From the NCBI RefSeq assembly GCF_000241305.1, contig NZ_BAEH01000120.1, positions 20,122 to 84,121 of the forward strand: DNA of 64,000 nucleotides, given 5' to 3'. A model generated the notes under the pieces. That model searched no databases. It was not told the DNA's origin and saw only the letters and a list, made by a program, of their open reading frames with translations. The position numbers and the translations under genes were made by a program. Every line of letters begins with the position of its first letter. Positions within the stretch are counted from its first letter, which is position 1. The DNA is from Gordonia effusa NBRC 100432. GTDB taxonomy: Bacteria > Actinomycetota > Actinomycetes > Mycobacteriales > Mycobacteriaceae. Of the stretch, positions 8,075 to 20,155 are shown piece after piece.

Positions 8075-9177
8075 GGGGCCGTCGATTCATAGCCGGACTG
8101 GCCGCGCTGCTCTGCACCAGCGTCGTAGCAGGTTGCGCGGTGACCGTCGAAGAATTGCCGCTCCCGCGCAAGGGCGTCGCCGGTGACCACATCAGCGTGC
8201 GGGCCGAATTCGCCGACGCACTGAACTTGCCGATCAAAGCGCCCGTCAAACTCAATGGGGTCAAAGTCGGCGAAGTCACCGATATTGCCACCGTCAACTA
8301 CCGCGCGCGGGTGACATTCGAACTCAGCGACACGGTAGACGTTCCAGCCAACAGCACCGCGGAGCTGCGGCAGGCGACTCCCCTGGGCGACGTATTCGTC
8401 GCTCTCGCGCGACCGGTGAACAATCCGTCACCACACCGGTTGGTCGACGGCTCGGTCATCGAGATCAACGACACCGCAGCGGCACCCAGCGTCGAGCAGA
8501 TCATGGCGGCGGCATCGACGGTCATCAACGGCGGCGGCCTGGCCCGGGTCGGCTCGATTCTCAGCGAACTCAACACCATGCTCGACGGCCAACCCTCCGA
8601 TGTGGCCTCGATGCTGAGCCAGCTGACCGCCGTCACGAGCCGCCTGGCCGCGAACTCCGACGAGATCACCTCGGTGCTGGGTTCGCTCAATGCACTCTCG
8701 CGGCGTTCCGCGGTCCGCGCGAATGCCATCAACGACGTAATCGCTTCGGCGACACCGGCATTGACTGTCCTAACCGACACAACCGATCAACTCGTCACGA
8801 CCCTCGACAGTGCCCGCCGAACCTCCGACCAGATCAGCAAACTGGTCAACGGCTCGCGCACCGAACTGACCCAACTATTGGCCGGGGTGAATCTGCTGAC
8901 CAAGCGCATCGGTGCACTCGACACTCGACTCGAACCCGCTCTGAGTGCGCTATCCCGGTTCGGCAGTTTGCTCGCGCCCAGTATTCGGGGCGACTACGTC
9001 GCCTCCCATATCCGCGTCAGCTCGCTCGCGATTCCGGCCACCTACGATCCGAACAGCCACTGGTGGCAGTTATCCGATCTCGGGCTCATCGGCGCCTCAC
9101 TGGTCGATACCTTGAATCGGGTCTGGACCCGGTTGCGCGGTCCAAACGCGGCCACCCCGCAGCGGGGTACGCGATGA
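8071..9177 (+). CDS. MceE-type lipoprotein
   Basis: 368 residues with a lipoprotein signal peptide: MRGRR, hydrophobic core, lipobox V-V-A-G-C with Cys22 as the predicted lipidated residue. The MCE domain follows (FADALNLPIKAPVKLNGVKVG; LRQATPLGDVFVAL). MceE is the only canonical lipoprotein of the six (LprK/LprL type), so this identifies the subunit. The start overlaps mceD by ATGA, and the stop overlaps the next start by ATGA. Confidence 0.92.
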   Translation: MRGRRFIAGLAALLCTSVVAGCAVTVEELPLPRKGVAGDHISVRAEFADALNLPIKAPVKLNGVKVGEVTDIATVNYRARVTFELSDTVDVPANSTAELRQATPLGDVFVALARPVNNPSPHRLVDGSVIEINDTAAAPSVEQIMAAASTVINGGGLARVGSILSELNTMLDGQPSDVASMLSQLTAVTSRLAANSDEITSVLGSLNALSRRSAVRANAINDVIASATPALTVLTDTTDQLVTTLDSARRTSDQISKLVNGSRTELTQLLAGVNLLTKRIGALDTRLEPALSALSRFGSLLAPSIRGDYVASHIRVSSLAIPATYDPNSHWWQLSDLGLIGASLVDTLNRVWTRLRGPNAATPQRGTR

Positions 9178-10322
9178 GCGACTTTCTCCGAACCCATCGA
9201 AACGCCGTGTCCACGACGGCGCTACTGGCGTTGCTCTGCCTCGGTATCGCGAATCTGGCTTTCGGGTCCCTCGGACTCAACCCGATGCAGCGGACCTTCC
9301 GGGTCACCATCGAATTGCCGCTGACCGGTGGTTTGCACGAGTCCAGCGATGTGACCTACCGGGGAGCGCGCATCGGCACTGTGGACGCGATTCGACTCTC
9401 CGCCGACGGCGTCGTCGCCGAAGCAACGATTGATGCGGGCAACCGCCCGCCCGCGTCGGTCCGTGCGCAGGTGGCGAACCTATCCGCGGCGGGTGAGCAG
9501 TACCTGAATCTCATCCCCACGGACAGTTCGTCGGACCTACTGCCCGACGGTGCCACCATCGGCGCGGAACGAACGGTCACGCCGCGAAACTTCGCCGACG
9601 TTTTGTCGCGGGTATCACAGACGATGGAACAACTCGACCCCGCCAAACTCAACCATGTCCTCGCCGAACTGGACCGTGCGTTCGCCGGCGGTGCTCGCGA
9701 AATATCCACCATCATCGACTCGATCGACAGCCTGGTCGGCGCGCTCTACGACGTCCTGCCCGAAACCCGGGCACTCGTCACGTCCGGACGTCAGACCCTG
9801 GCGCTCATCTCGTCTATCGAACCGGCGACCACCCGCTTCAGCGACGCCGCCACGGCGCTGTTCAGCCGCCTCGCGCGATCCAACGCCGAATTAAAAAAGC
9901 TGTTCGCAATCACCCCGACCGGCCTGTCCGAGACCCGACAAGTCATCGGTGAGAATCGCGATGAACTCGGGGATCTGCTCAAGACCCTCGACATCATCGC
10001 GATTCAAGCCCAATTGCGTACCCCGGCGCTGCGGCTCCTCGCCCCCAATCTGGTGCGCGGGCTCGGGGCGTGGGCATTGGTCTCTCACCACGGAGCGTTC
10101 AACGTCGCCGCTGATCTTCTGCCGCGGCCGACCTGCGAATACGACAATCCGGCGACCGCACCCGCGACATCGACCAACCCGCTGCCCCTCAAATACATGT
10201 ACTGCACTTCCCGCAACCCGCTCGTCAGTCAGCGCGGCGCCCAAAACGCACCTCGCCCTCCCGGCGACGACACGGCTGGCCCACCGCCCGGGGCAAACCT
10301 ACGTGAACGAGTCAGCGGTTAA
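9174..10322 (+). CDS. MceF-type MCE protein (first copy)
   Basis: 382 residues from ATG 9174, which overlaps the mceE stop as ATGA; the frame stays open further upstream inside mceE but that part has no family resemblance. Anchor AVSTTALLALLCLGIANLAFG, MCE domain ELPLTGGLHESSDVTYRG ... ANLSAAGEQYLNLIP; the A-x-G-E-Q-Y signature is that of MceF. The C-terminus contains a Cys pair (PTCEYDN; YMYCTS) and a Pro-rich tail. It closes the canonical six-gene set, yet a second MceF-type gene follows at 11173. Confidence 0.9.
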   Translation: MSDFLRTHRNAVSTTALLALLCLGIANLAFGSLGLNPMQRTFRVTIELPLTGGLHESSDVTYRGARIGTVDAIRLSADGVVAEATIDAGNRPPASVRAQVANLSAAGEQYLNLIPTDSSSDLLPDGATIGAERTVTPRNFADVLSRVSQTMEQLDPAKLNHVLAELDRAFAGGAREISTIIDSIDSLVGALYDVLPETRALVTSGRQTLALISSIEPATTRFSDAATALFSRLARSNAELKKLFAITPTGLSETRQVIGENRDELGDLLKTLDIIAIQAQLRTPALRLLAPNLVRGLGAWALVSHHGAFNVAADLLPRPTCEYDNPATAPATSTNPLPLKYMYCTSRNPLVSQRGAQNAPRPPGDDTAGPPPGANLRERVSG

Positions 10323-10345
10323 CTCGCCGCGCGAAAGGAATAACG

Positions 10346-11128
10346 ATGTCCGATTCTCGACCTTCCCCATCCGACAAAGCCACCGACACCGACGACCCGG
10401 TGAGCGACCTGACCTCCGATGTCACTGACGAAGTCGCCGCGACCGAGTCCCCCGCCGCAGCCTCGACCGCGACAGACGCGGCCACCGCGGATAACGCCGA
10501 AGACGAGGAGTCGTCGGAGCGCACCCGCTCGTCGTTGCGGCAACGTCCGGTTGTGTTGGCCGCCGGGGCCGCCATCTTCGTCGTCGCTCTGGGCGCCGCG
10601 ATGTTTGCCGTAGGTCGATCAACCGCCCCGCAATCGCGTGCCGACACCGCACCGATCATCGAAGCCGCCGGAGCTTACGGCGCGATGGTCGCGAATTACG
10701 ACGCGAATAATGTCGACAACTATCTCGACGACATGCGTCGGGCCGCTACCGGCAACGCGGAGCGTCAAATAGGTTGCTCAGTCGCCACGATGAAACAAGC
10801 GATCACAACGCTGCAACTCTCATCGCGCGGCAAAGTCGTCAGCAGCGGCGTTATCGAGAACTCCGGCGATGCCGCCAAAGTGCTCGTCGTAATCGAGCAG
10901 ACATCCCGGTGGACTGACGCGGCAGCGCCGGGCGGAAGCGGAACCGAGAATAACGCGGCCAACGTGCTGACCTTGTCGATGCGCAAGGTCGGCGATAGCT
11001 GGAAGGTCGCCGACATCGCCTCACCCCTCGCGCCCGGACTCGGCACCAGTGTTCCCGGAACCACCAACTCCGGTTGTTCGGCCTCGTCGGCGAATCCGGT
11101 GCCCAGTACCTCCTCGGCACCTCGCTGA
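10346..11128 (+). CDS. Mce-associated membrane protein (Mas)
   Basis: 260 residues. An acidic, Ser/Ala-rich cytoplasmic N-terminus (about 1-65) precedes one transmembrane helix (VVLAAGAAIFVVALGAAMF, about 69-88) and a small extracytoplasmic NTF2-like domain with RRAATGNAERQIG, SVATMKQAI and WKVADIASPLAPG. This matches the Mce-associated proteins encoded behind mceF in mycobacteria and relatives, which help stabilise the MCE complex. A good ribosome site (AAAGGAAT) precedes the start. It sits between the two mceF-type genes, which is unusual. Confidence 0.85.
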   Translation: MSDSRPSPSDKATDTDDPVSDLTSDVTDEVAATESPAAASTATDAATADNAEDEESSERTRSSLRQRPVVLAAGAAIFVVALGAAMFAVGRSTAPQSRADTAPIIEAAGAYGAMVANYDANNVDNYLDDMRRAATGNAERQIGCSVATMKQAITTLQLSSRGKVVSSGVIENSGDAAKVLVVIEQTSRWTDAAAPGGSGTENNAANVLTLSMRKVGDSWKVADIASPLAPGLGTSVPGTTNSGCSASSANPVPSTSSAPR

Positions 11129-11172
11129 GCCTCTGAGACAAGCGAAGTCATCGAAGAAGGGAACGGCAACCG

Positions 11173-12420
11173 ATGCCACCACTTGGTGCTCTAAAGCGTG
11201 TGCAGATAGTCATGCTGATCCTCCTCGGTATTGCCGCGACGGTATTCGCGGGCGTGCGGTACGTACACGTGGACCGAATGCTCGGCGCCAATTCCTACAC
11301 TGTGACCGTTCACCTGCCCGACTCGGGCGGCATCTTCACCAACGCCGAAGTGACCTATCAGGGCGTACCCGCCGGCCGGGTCAAAGCCGTGCGCTTGGTT
11401 CCCGACGGCGTCGACGTCGCGCTGACACTTGACGGGGACGAAGGGCGAATTCCAGCGAATGCTGTTGCGGTAGTTGCCAATCGATCAGCTATCGGTGAGC
11501 AGTACATGGACCTGCAGCCGACGTCACCCGGCGGGCCGTATCTCGTTGAGGGGTCGCGGATAACCGAGAGTTCGGTGCCTCCGCCACTGGACGAAGTTGT
11601 CAACAGTGCGATCGAATTCGCGGAGTCGATACCGGTAGATGATCTGCATACCGTCATCGTCGAATTGGGCAAGGCGTTCAACGGGCAGGGCGAGAACCTG
11701 ACCCGGCTGGTCACCTCATTGGGCAATCTGTCCAAGGCCGGAGTCGAGAGCCTTCCGGATACCATTGCGCTGCTACGTAATTCGAATATCGCCCTTGCGA
11801 CGCAGGCCGACCAATCCGACGCCATCGTGGACTGGGCCCGCAATCTCGACCTCATCACGGCCACGCTGGCGTCGGCCGATCCCGATGTGCGCCGCCTACT
11901 CACCACGGGTACCGCGACCGCGACGCAGTTGTCGACCTTGTTACAGCAACAGGGCGCCGACATCACCAAAGTCGTCCACGACTTGGGTAGCACCGCGAAG
12001 ACCATCGAACCTGCTGGTTGGGCGACCAACGCGGCGTTGGCCATGCTGTCGTCGTTGTCGGCGAGCAGCCACGGCCCACCCCGAGGTGACGGTCAGATCC
12101 ACTTCGGGATTGTTTTGGAGACCAACAACCCGGCGGCATGTACCCAAGGCTATGAGGGCTCTAACGAGATCATCGCCAAAATCAAGCGCGCCAACCCACA
12201 CTTCGACATCAACAACGACGACTTCCCATTCAATACAGATGCCAGATGTAGTGTGCCGCAAGGTAGTCCGACGAGTGTGCGCGGTGCGAACCGTGCTTCG
12301 TTAGCCAATCCCGCCTACCCGCAACCCTGGGACAACAAACCCAAGAAGGATCCTGACCGCCTCAACCTCAATCCGCTGGCAGAGCAGATCGCTGCGCTGA
12401 TGGGCGTCCACGCCAAGTAG
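11173..12420 (+). CDS. Seventh MCE protein, MceF type (second copy)
   Basis: 415 residues: anchor VQIVMLILLGIAATVFAGV, MCE domain HLPDSGGIFTNAEVTYQG ... ANRSAIGEQYMDLQP carrying the MceF A-I-G-E-Q-Y signature, helical region, and a Cys-containing C-terminal region (PAACTQGYEG; DARCSVPQGS) ending in a Lys/Pro-rich tail. It closely follows the mas gene (44-nt gap with a GAAGGGA ribosome site), so it belongs to the operon. A canonical MCE hexamer has one MceF; this copy may replace the first one in an alternative hexamer or make a specialised tunnel end. The stop lies only 14 nt from the convergent regulator gene. Confidence 0.9.
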   Translation: MPPLGALKRVQIVMLILLGIAATVFAGVRYVHVDRMLGANSYTVTVHLPDSGGIFTNAEVTYQGVPAGRVKAVRLVPDGVDVALTLDGDEGRIPANAVAVVANRSAIGEQYMDLQPTSPGGPYLVEGSRITESSVPPPLDEVVNSAIEFAESIPVDDLHTVIVELGKAFNGQGENLTRLVTSLGNLSKAGVESLPDTIALLRNSNIALATQADQSDAIVDWARNLDLITATLASADPDVRRLLTTGTATATQLSTLLQQQGADITKVVHDLGSTAKTIEPAGWATNAALAMLSSLSASSHGPPRGDGQIHFGIVLETNNPAACTQGYEGSNEIIAKIKRANPHFDINNDDFPFNTDARCSVPQGSPTSVRGANRASLANPAYPQPWDNKPKKDPDRLNLNPLAEQIAALMGVHAK

Positions 12421-12434
12421 AACGTCACTTACTT

Positions 12435-12893
12435 CTAGGCCGAACGCGCAGCGCCCGGCCCCGGGCGTAACGAGAGGGTGCCAAGATCGAGAGTCTCGCC
12501 ACAGTGACTGCACGTCGGTGTGATCGTCGCTTGATGGTCACAAGCGCTGTGCTCCAGCACGACCGGCGGGCCATTGGGCGCGGACCATTTGTCGCCCCAC
12601 TGCGCCATCGCGCCCAGCACATGCCACAGGTCCATACCCTTTTCGGTCAGCACATATTCATGCCGGACAGGCTTGTCGGCGTACTGCACACGAGTGAGAA
12701 TTCCATTGGAGACCAGGTCATCGAGCCGGCTGCTGAGGATATTGCGGGCGATCCCTGTCCTGGCTCGGAAGTCCTCGAAGCGAGTGATGCCCATCATCGC
12801 GTCACGTATCAGAAGGACGCTCCACCGCTCACCGATGATGTGAGCACACTGCGCGACCGAGCAGTTCATCTCGGTGAATGGGGTCCGTGGCAC
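12435..12893 (-). CDS. HxlR-family transcriptional regulator
   Basis: About 152 residues from GTG 12893; a TTG at 12935 and ATG 12869 (MNCSVAQ) are alternatives. The core NCSVAQCAHIIGERW, LLIRDAMMGITRFEDF and NILSSRLDDLVSNGIL is the HxlR winged-helix domain, with the N-terminal Cys (MNCSV) that acts as redox sensor in some relatives. The wing is VRHEYVLTEKGMDLW. A C-terminal extension carries CSHCGE, a possible zinc knuckle. HxlR regulators often control nearby oxidoreductase genes or themselves; here the neighbours are the end of the mce operon (convergent) and hisG, so the target is unknown. Confidence 0.85.
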   Translation of the reverse strand: MPRTPFTEMNCSVAQCAHIIGERWSVLLIRDAMMGITRFEDFRARTGIARNILSSRLDDLVSNGILTRVQYADKPVRHEYVLTEKGMDLWHVLGAMAQWGDKWSAPNGPPVVLEHSACDHQATITPTCSHCGETLDLGTLSLRPGPGAARSA

Positions 12894-13089
12894 GTGTGCG
12901 AGGGTACGCCTGTGACGCGCCTCATCTGGCCGCAACCTTATGAAACACTTTTCGTCTTCTCCGAATTCTCGTCCCCCTCAGCGCAGCGCAAGGGCATATT
13001 GCCCTCGGACCCCACTCACGGGGACGGGATTTTCGCACTCCGGCCGCGAGGGCCAACCACCACTACCGCGAGCTGCCAACCGCGCCGTA

Positions 13090-13109
13090 CCGGTTCTGAC
13101 TAGAACCGG
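13090..13109. terminator. hairpin over the hisG stop codon
   Basis: CCGGTTCT (13090-13097) and AGAACCGG (13102-13109) form a perfect 8-bp stem with a 4-base loop; the hisG stop (13100-13102) is inside it. There is no U-run, so it is a terminator-like stem rather than a classical intrinsic terminator. Confidence 0.45.
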
Positions 13110-13945
13110 CAGGACCGGATGTCGGACGCCAAAATCGCTTTCGCGCCCATCTCGGAGAGCTCGTCCATCAGGTTTTGGTGCTGCTTACGCGGCACTAGCG
13201 CCCGGACCGCGACCCACCGATCATCGGCCATTGGCGATACCGTCGGAGACTCAATCCCCGGGGTAACGGCGACCGCGCGATCCAGTAGTTCGCGCGGGCA
13301 ATCGTAGTCGATCATCACGTATTGCTGACCAAAGACGACACCTTGGATACGAGCGACAAATTGTCTTGCGGCCTTGGATAATTGCGTGTCGGCCTGACGA
13401 ACGAGGACAGCCTCCGAGTCACAGAGGACATCGCCAAATGCCGCGAGATTGTGTTGACGCAGGGTCCGTCCGGATCCCACCACATCGGCGATGGCGTCGG
13501 CGACGCCGAGTTGGATGGAGATTTCTACGGCACCATCTAGCCGGATGATCTCGGCGGAGATATTGCGCTCGGTCAAGTCGCGACGAACCAGATTCGGATA
13601 CGACGTCGCGATCCGCTTGCCGGCAAGATTCTCGACGGTCCACGTCTCGTCGGCGGGCGCGGCGTACCGGAACGTCGAGCCACCGAACCCCATCGACAGC
13701 TCTTCGGCTACGGCCGCCTCCGAATCGAGCGCGAGATCGCGTCCGGTGATGCCAAGATCAAGCGTGCCCGCGCCTACGTAGATCGCGATGTCTTTGGGAC
13801 GCAGAAAGAAGAACTCGACGCCGTTACCGTTGTCCAGCACAGTCAGGTCTTTGGCGTCGGTGCGGCGTCGGTAACCGGCTTCGGACAGTACGGCCACGGC
13901 CGCTTCGGACAGCGAGCCTTTGTTGGGAACTGCTACGCGCAGCAT
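13100..13945 (-). CDS. hisG: ATP phosphoribosyltransferase HisG (long form)
   Basis: 281 residues from ATG 13945 ([14 protein letters not shown], the usual HisG N-terminus). It catalyses the first step of histidine synthesis, joining ATP and PRPP to phosphoribosyl-ATP. Motifs: [14 protein letters not shown], then the PRPP loop region [15 protein letters not shown], and a C-terminal ACT-like regulatory domain (about 205-281: [20 protein letters not shown]), marking the long, histidine-feedback-inhibited form. It lies 48 nt behind hisE in the same operon. The downstream hairpin overlaps its stop. Confidence 0.96.
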   Translation of the reverse strand: MLRVAVPNKGSLSEAAVAVLSEAGYRRRTDAKDLTVLDNGNGVEFFFLRPKDIAIYVGAGTLDLGITGRDLALDSEAAVAEELSMGFGGSTFRYAAPADETWTVENLAGKRIATSYPNLVRRDLTERNISAEIIRLDGAVEISIQLGVADAIADVVGSGRTLRQHNLAAFGDVLCDSEAVLVRQADTQLSKAARQFVARIQGVVFGQQYVMIDYDCPRELLDRAVAVTPGIESPTVSPMADDRWVAVRALVPRKQHQNLMDELSEMGAKAILASDIRSCRF

Positions 13946-13993
13946 ATAAGGATCCTTTATCTCGTTACACGGACGACAGGTAGGGGCGATCAC

Positions 13994-14275
13994 TCACAGA
14001 TGTCGATAGACATCCGCGGTCGTCATTCCGCGTTTGATGAGCATCACCTGTAGCCAGTACAGGAGCTGAGAAATCTCTTCGCCGAGCGCCTCGTCGGACT
14101 CATGCTCGGCCGCCAGCCACACTTCGCCCGCCTCTTCGATGATCTTCTTGCCCAACGTATGGATGCCGGAGTCGAGCGCGGCGACGGTGCCGCTGCCCTC
14201 GGGGCGGGTGGCCGCCTTCTCGGTCAGCTCGGCGAACAATTCATCGAAGGTCTTCACGAGTCCCCATTTTCGCAT
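13994..14275 (-). CDS. hisE: Phosphoribosyl-ATP pyrophosphatase HisE
   Basis: 93 residues from ATG 14275 ([14 protein letters not shown]); GTG 14257 is an equally plausible start. HisE hydrolyses phosphoribosyl-ATP to phosphoribosyl-AMP and PPi, step two of histidine synthesis. The conserved metal-binding helices [18 protein letters not shown] and [13 protein letters not shown] are present. The length matches actinobacterial HisE. First gene of a hisE-hisG operon, an order shared with M. tuberculosis (Rv2122c-Rv2121c). The 273 nt upstream hold no gene that I can support. Confidence 0.93.
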   Translation of the reverse strand: MRKWGLVKTFDELFAELTEKAATRPEGSGTVAALDSGIHTLGKKIIEEAGEVWLAAEHESDEALGEEISQLLYWLQVMLIKRGMTTADVYRHL

Positions 14276-14548
14276 GTTAGGTGCGCGCCCGCGCGAACAG
14301 GTCATGCCGACGAGATCGGCGCCGAGCGACCGAAAGACGAACACCGTTATCTGCACTCGATTGCGGCATCCGGGTCGGTCGATCTGCGGATAGGTTGTGC
14401 GACAGAAGGGCGCAGCACTTGGGCGACTTCGATGTCGCCGTGTAGTGGTAACGAATGACGGCACCTTTGGCTATCCACGCAGCACTATTGCCAGCACTTC
14501 TGTCGACGATGGCCCCGAGAATCGTGCGCGCTGGTCGTTCACGATCGG

Positions 14549-15235
14549 CTAAGCGCGCAGCGCAGCGTTCAGGTCGGCGATGGTCAACCCAACGAGGTCG
14601 GCCCGTCGCGTTTGCCGTGCCAACACGGGGATTCGATCGCCAGATGCCTCTTCGCCGACGACCAGCGTCGCGGCCCCAGCGTCGTGACCCGACCGCGCAC
14701 CGGTCGGTGAATCCTCGATGACGACGCAGTCTCGCGCGTCAACCTTAAGCAACTGTGCTGCCCGTAGATACGGATCTGGTGCTGGCTTCGCATTACGAAC
14801 TTCGTCGCCGCACACCGTGACAGTGAAGCGGTGTGCGCCAAGGGTTTTCAACGCCACATCGGTGAGTTCGCGAACTGTATTCGTCACCAGCGCCAGCGGT
14901 AGCCCGATATCACCCAACATGTCGAGTGCCGCCATCGCTCCCGGTCGCCAGGGCAGGCCGTCGGCGAAAAGTACCTGGACTCGGGCGTTGATCCACGACT
15001 CATCCGCGGCGAAATCCCACTGCGTTTCCGGAACGCCGGCGGCGAGTAGCACCTTGCCGATCGCATCTCGCGCGGCATTACCGAGCGTCGCCGCACGCAA
15101 CTCTTCGGTCATCTCGATGCCGTGACGGCGCGCCAAATCGGCCATCGCGATGTCCCACAGCGGTTCGGTATCGAGGAGTGTGCCGTCCATATCCCAGAGG
15201 ACGGCGGCCGGCGAAGACTCTTTTGCGATACTCAC
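14549..15235 (-). CDS. HAD-superfamily phosphatase, beta-phosphoglucomutase-like
   Basis: 228 residues from GTG 15235. HAD motif I is DMDGTLLDTEPLW (nucleophile Asp, acid/base Asp two residues later), motif II LVTNT, motif III Lys in NAKPAPDPYL, motif IV VIEDSPTGARSG, with an alpha-helical cap between motifs I and II. These features place it with phosphoglycolate phosphatase/beta-phosphoglucomutase-like hydrolases; substrate unknown. It is divergent from the lipoprotein gene at 15292 and stands alone on its strand. Confidence 0.9.
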   Translation of the reverse strand: MSIAKESSPAAVLWDMDGTLLDTEPLWDIAMADLARRHGIEMTEELRAATLGNAARDAIGKVLLAAGVPETQWDFAADESWINARVQVLFADGLPWRPGAMAALDMLGDIGLPLALVTNTVRELTDVALKTLGAHRFTVTVCGDEVRNAKPAPDPYLRAAQLLKVDARDCVVIEDSPTGARSGHDAGAATLVVGEEASGDRIPVLARQTRRADLVGLTIADLNAALRA

Positions 15236-15291
15236 GACCAGCACGGTAGCGATGGAGAGACCAACCCACAAACCGTGATTCAATACTCCGC

Positions 15292-15777
15292 ATGCGAACT
15301 GTTCTGAAGTGGAGCGTCGTCACCTGTATCGCTACGGTGTTCACCCTCGTGTCTTCTGGCTGCCAGGACAGTGAACAGTCCGCCGCGGCGCTGCCAACCT
15401 GCCCCGGCTCCGCCACTTCTGAGTACGGTCTGGGCAACGCGATCAATGCCGCGGCACCGAAATTGGCAGCATTGCCAGATCGAGTCGCGACCGGCGAAGG
15501 CACCGTGATCTCGGTGGAAGGAGCGGCAGCGCCACTACGAGTCGCCATCACGGTCTGCGGCACTGGACTCGATGACGCAGAGCTCAAAGACGTCGCATCG
15601 ACGCTCGGTATAGCAGTCGCCGGAACCACCTCGCTGGGTAAACAGGTTGGCGCCCTGACCGTCGAACTTCAGCCGGCCAACAAGGTCATCCGGGCGGCAC
15701 CATTCGTCGCGAATAACTTCACATCCACAGCCGAACTCACTGACCTGCGTGGGAATTGGGCGATCAACTCGAACTAA
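15292..15777 (+). CDS. Putative lipoprotein of unknown function
   Basis: 161 residues with a lipoprotein signal: basic N-terminus, hydrophobic stretch and lipobox V-S-S-G-C, Cys24 being the predicted lipidation site. The mature part is small, contains two further Cys (LPTCPGS; ITVCGTG), and alternates beta-strand-like segments, but I recognise no family. It starts 56 nt from the divergent HAD gene. A 61-nt nested palindrome lies just after its stop. Confidence 0.7.
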   Translation: MRTVLKWSVVTCIATVFTLVSSGCQDSEQSAAALPTCPGSATSEYGLGNAINAAAPKLAALPDRVATGEGTVISVEGAAAPLRVAITVCGTGLDDAELKDVASTLGIAVAGTTSLGKQVGALTVELQPANKVIRAAPFVANNFTSTAELTDLRGNWAINSN

Positions 15778-15794
15778 ATCGACTACTCGACAGG

Positions 15795-15855
15795 AAATGT
15801 CCCCGCGACACGAGCAGGTGCTATATCGCCGCCTGCTCCCGCCACGGGGACATTT
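15795..15855. repeat. nested palindrome, possible terminator
   Basis: Outer arms AAATGTCCCCG (15795-15805) and CGGGGACATTT (15845-15855) are perfect complements; nested inside are GAGCAGG (15812-15818) and CCTGCTC (15832-15838). It begins 18 nt after the lipoprotein stop. There is no U-run. The two-storey layout and size resemble the palindromes at 21050, 21134, 28960 and 33232. Confidence 0.6.
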
Positions 15856-15965
15856 GCAGGCGCGCGAAGCCTATTCGTCGGCCTGCGGCACCCGCGAAAA
15901 CTAGTTGCTCAGCAGCCCGACTGCGCGCATCCTCGAAGCCGACCGAATGGAACGGACGGCGCCAC

Positions 15966-16472
15966 ATGAATAGCTCGACGGTGACTTTGATCCCCGCACG
16001 ACGCGACCTACTGGAAGCGTTGATCAGCGATCCGCGCTCGTTCGAACGACTGGTCGGCTCTCCTATCCCCGCGGGATGGCCGGAGTTTCCCGAATCGGTC
16101 GAGCACACGCTGACCTCGTTGCGCTCGGCACCGACGTCGGCGACGTCCGAGTGGACGATGCATCTCTTCACCGAGACCGCGACCGGAGCATTGATCGGAT
16201 CGGGCGGTTACTACGGCCCACCTGTCGACGGTGTAGTCGAAATCGGCTACGAGATAGCCCCAGAGTTTCGAGGTCGCGGACTGGCAACCCACGCCGCAGC
16301 CGCCCTCATCCAGAAAGCCGCCGACGCCGGCGTGACCCAGATCAAAGCACATACGCTCGCCGGTCCAAATCCGTCGACCGGCGTTCTCAATGCTCTCGGA
16401 TTCGAGTTTGTCGCCGAACAACATGATCCAGACGAGGGCCCGCTGTGGGAATGGTCGCGGGCCCTCGTCTGA
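15966..16472 (+). CDS. GNAT-family N-acetyltransferase
   Basis: 168 residues from ATG 15966 (MNSSTVTLIPARRDLL). The acetyl-CoA-binding signature is YEIAPEFRGRGLATHAA (R/Q-x-x-G-x-G/A), followed by KAADAGVTQIKAHTLAGPNPSTGVLNALGFEFV, the usual strand-helix-strand end of GNAT enzymes with the N-x-x-S-x-x-V-L-x-x-L-G-F pattern seen in RimJ/RimL-like ribosomal-protein acetyltransferases. The acceptor substrate is unknown. The coding 3' end is folded into a 13-bp hairpin and the gene is convergent with metH. Confidence 0.88.
   Translation: MNSSTVTLIPARRDLLEALISDPRSFERLVGSPIPAGWPEFPESVEHTLTSLRSAPTSATSEWTMHLFTETATGALIGSGGYYGPPVDGVVEIGYEIAPEFRGRGLATHAAAALIQKAADAGVTQIKAHTLAGPNPSTGVLNALGFEFVAEQHDPDEGPLWEWSRALV
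16431..16469. terminator. 13-bp hairpin at the GNAT/metH convergent junction
   Basis: GACGAGGGCCCGC (16431-16443) pairs perfectly with GCGGGCCCTCGTC (16457-16469), leaving a 13-base loop. It lies inside the last codons of the GNAT gene and 24 bases beyond the metH stop, so it can act as a terminator for transcription from both sides although no U-run follows. Confidence 0.6.
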
Positions 16473-16492
16473 ATCGACCTCTGTCTAATCAA

Positions 16493-20104
<3,612 letters not shown>

Positions 20105-20155
20105 GGTCTCCAGAGTAGTTCGCGCCCGAAAGCGACATGGTCGTAGGCTAGTTCG

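Noticed and set aside
1974..12420. An MceG-type ATPase gene in the mce operon.
   Set aside because: No Walker A/ABC signature gene is present between 1974 and 12420; mycolata usually encode MceG elsewhere.
20105..20155. Cobalamin riboswitch in front of metH.
   Set aside because: Only 51 bases separate the divergent metH and PAC2 starts; a B12 riboswitch needs about 200 and no B12-box sequence is seen.
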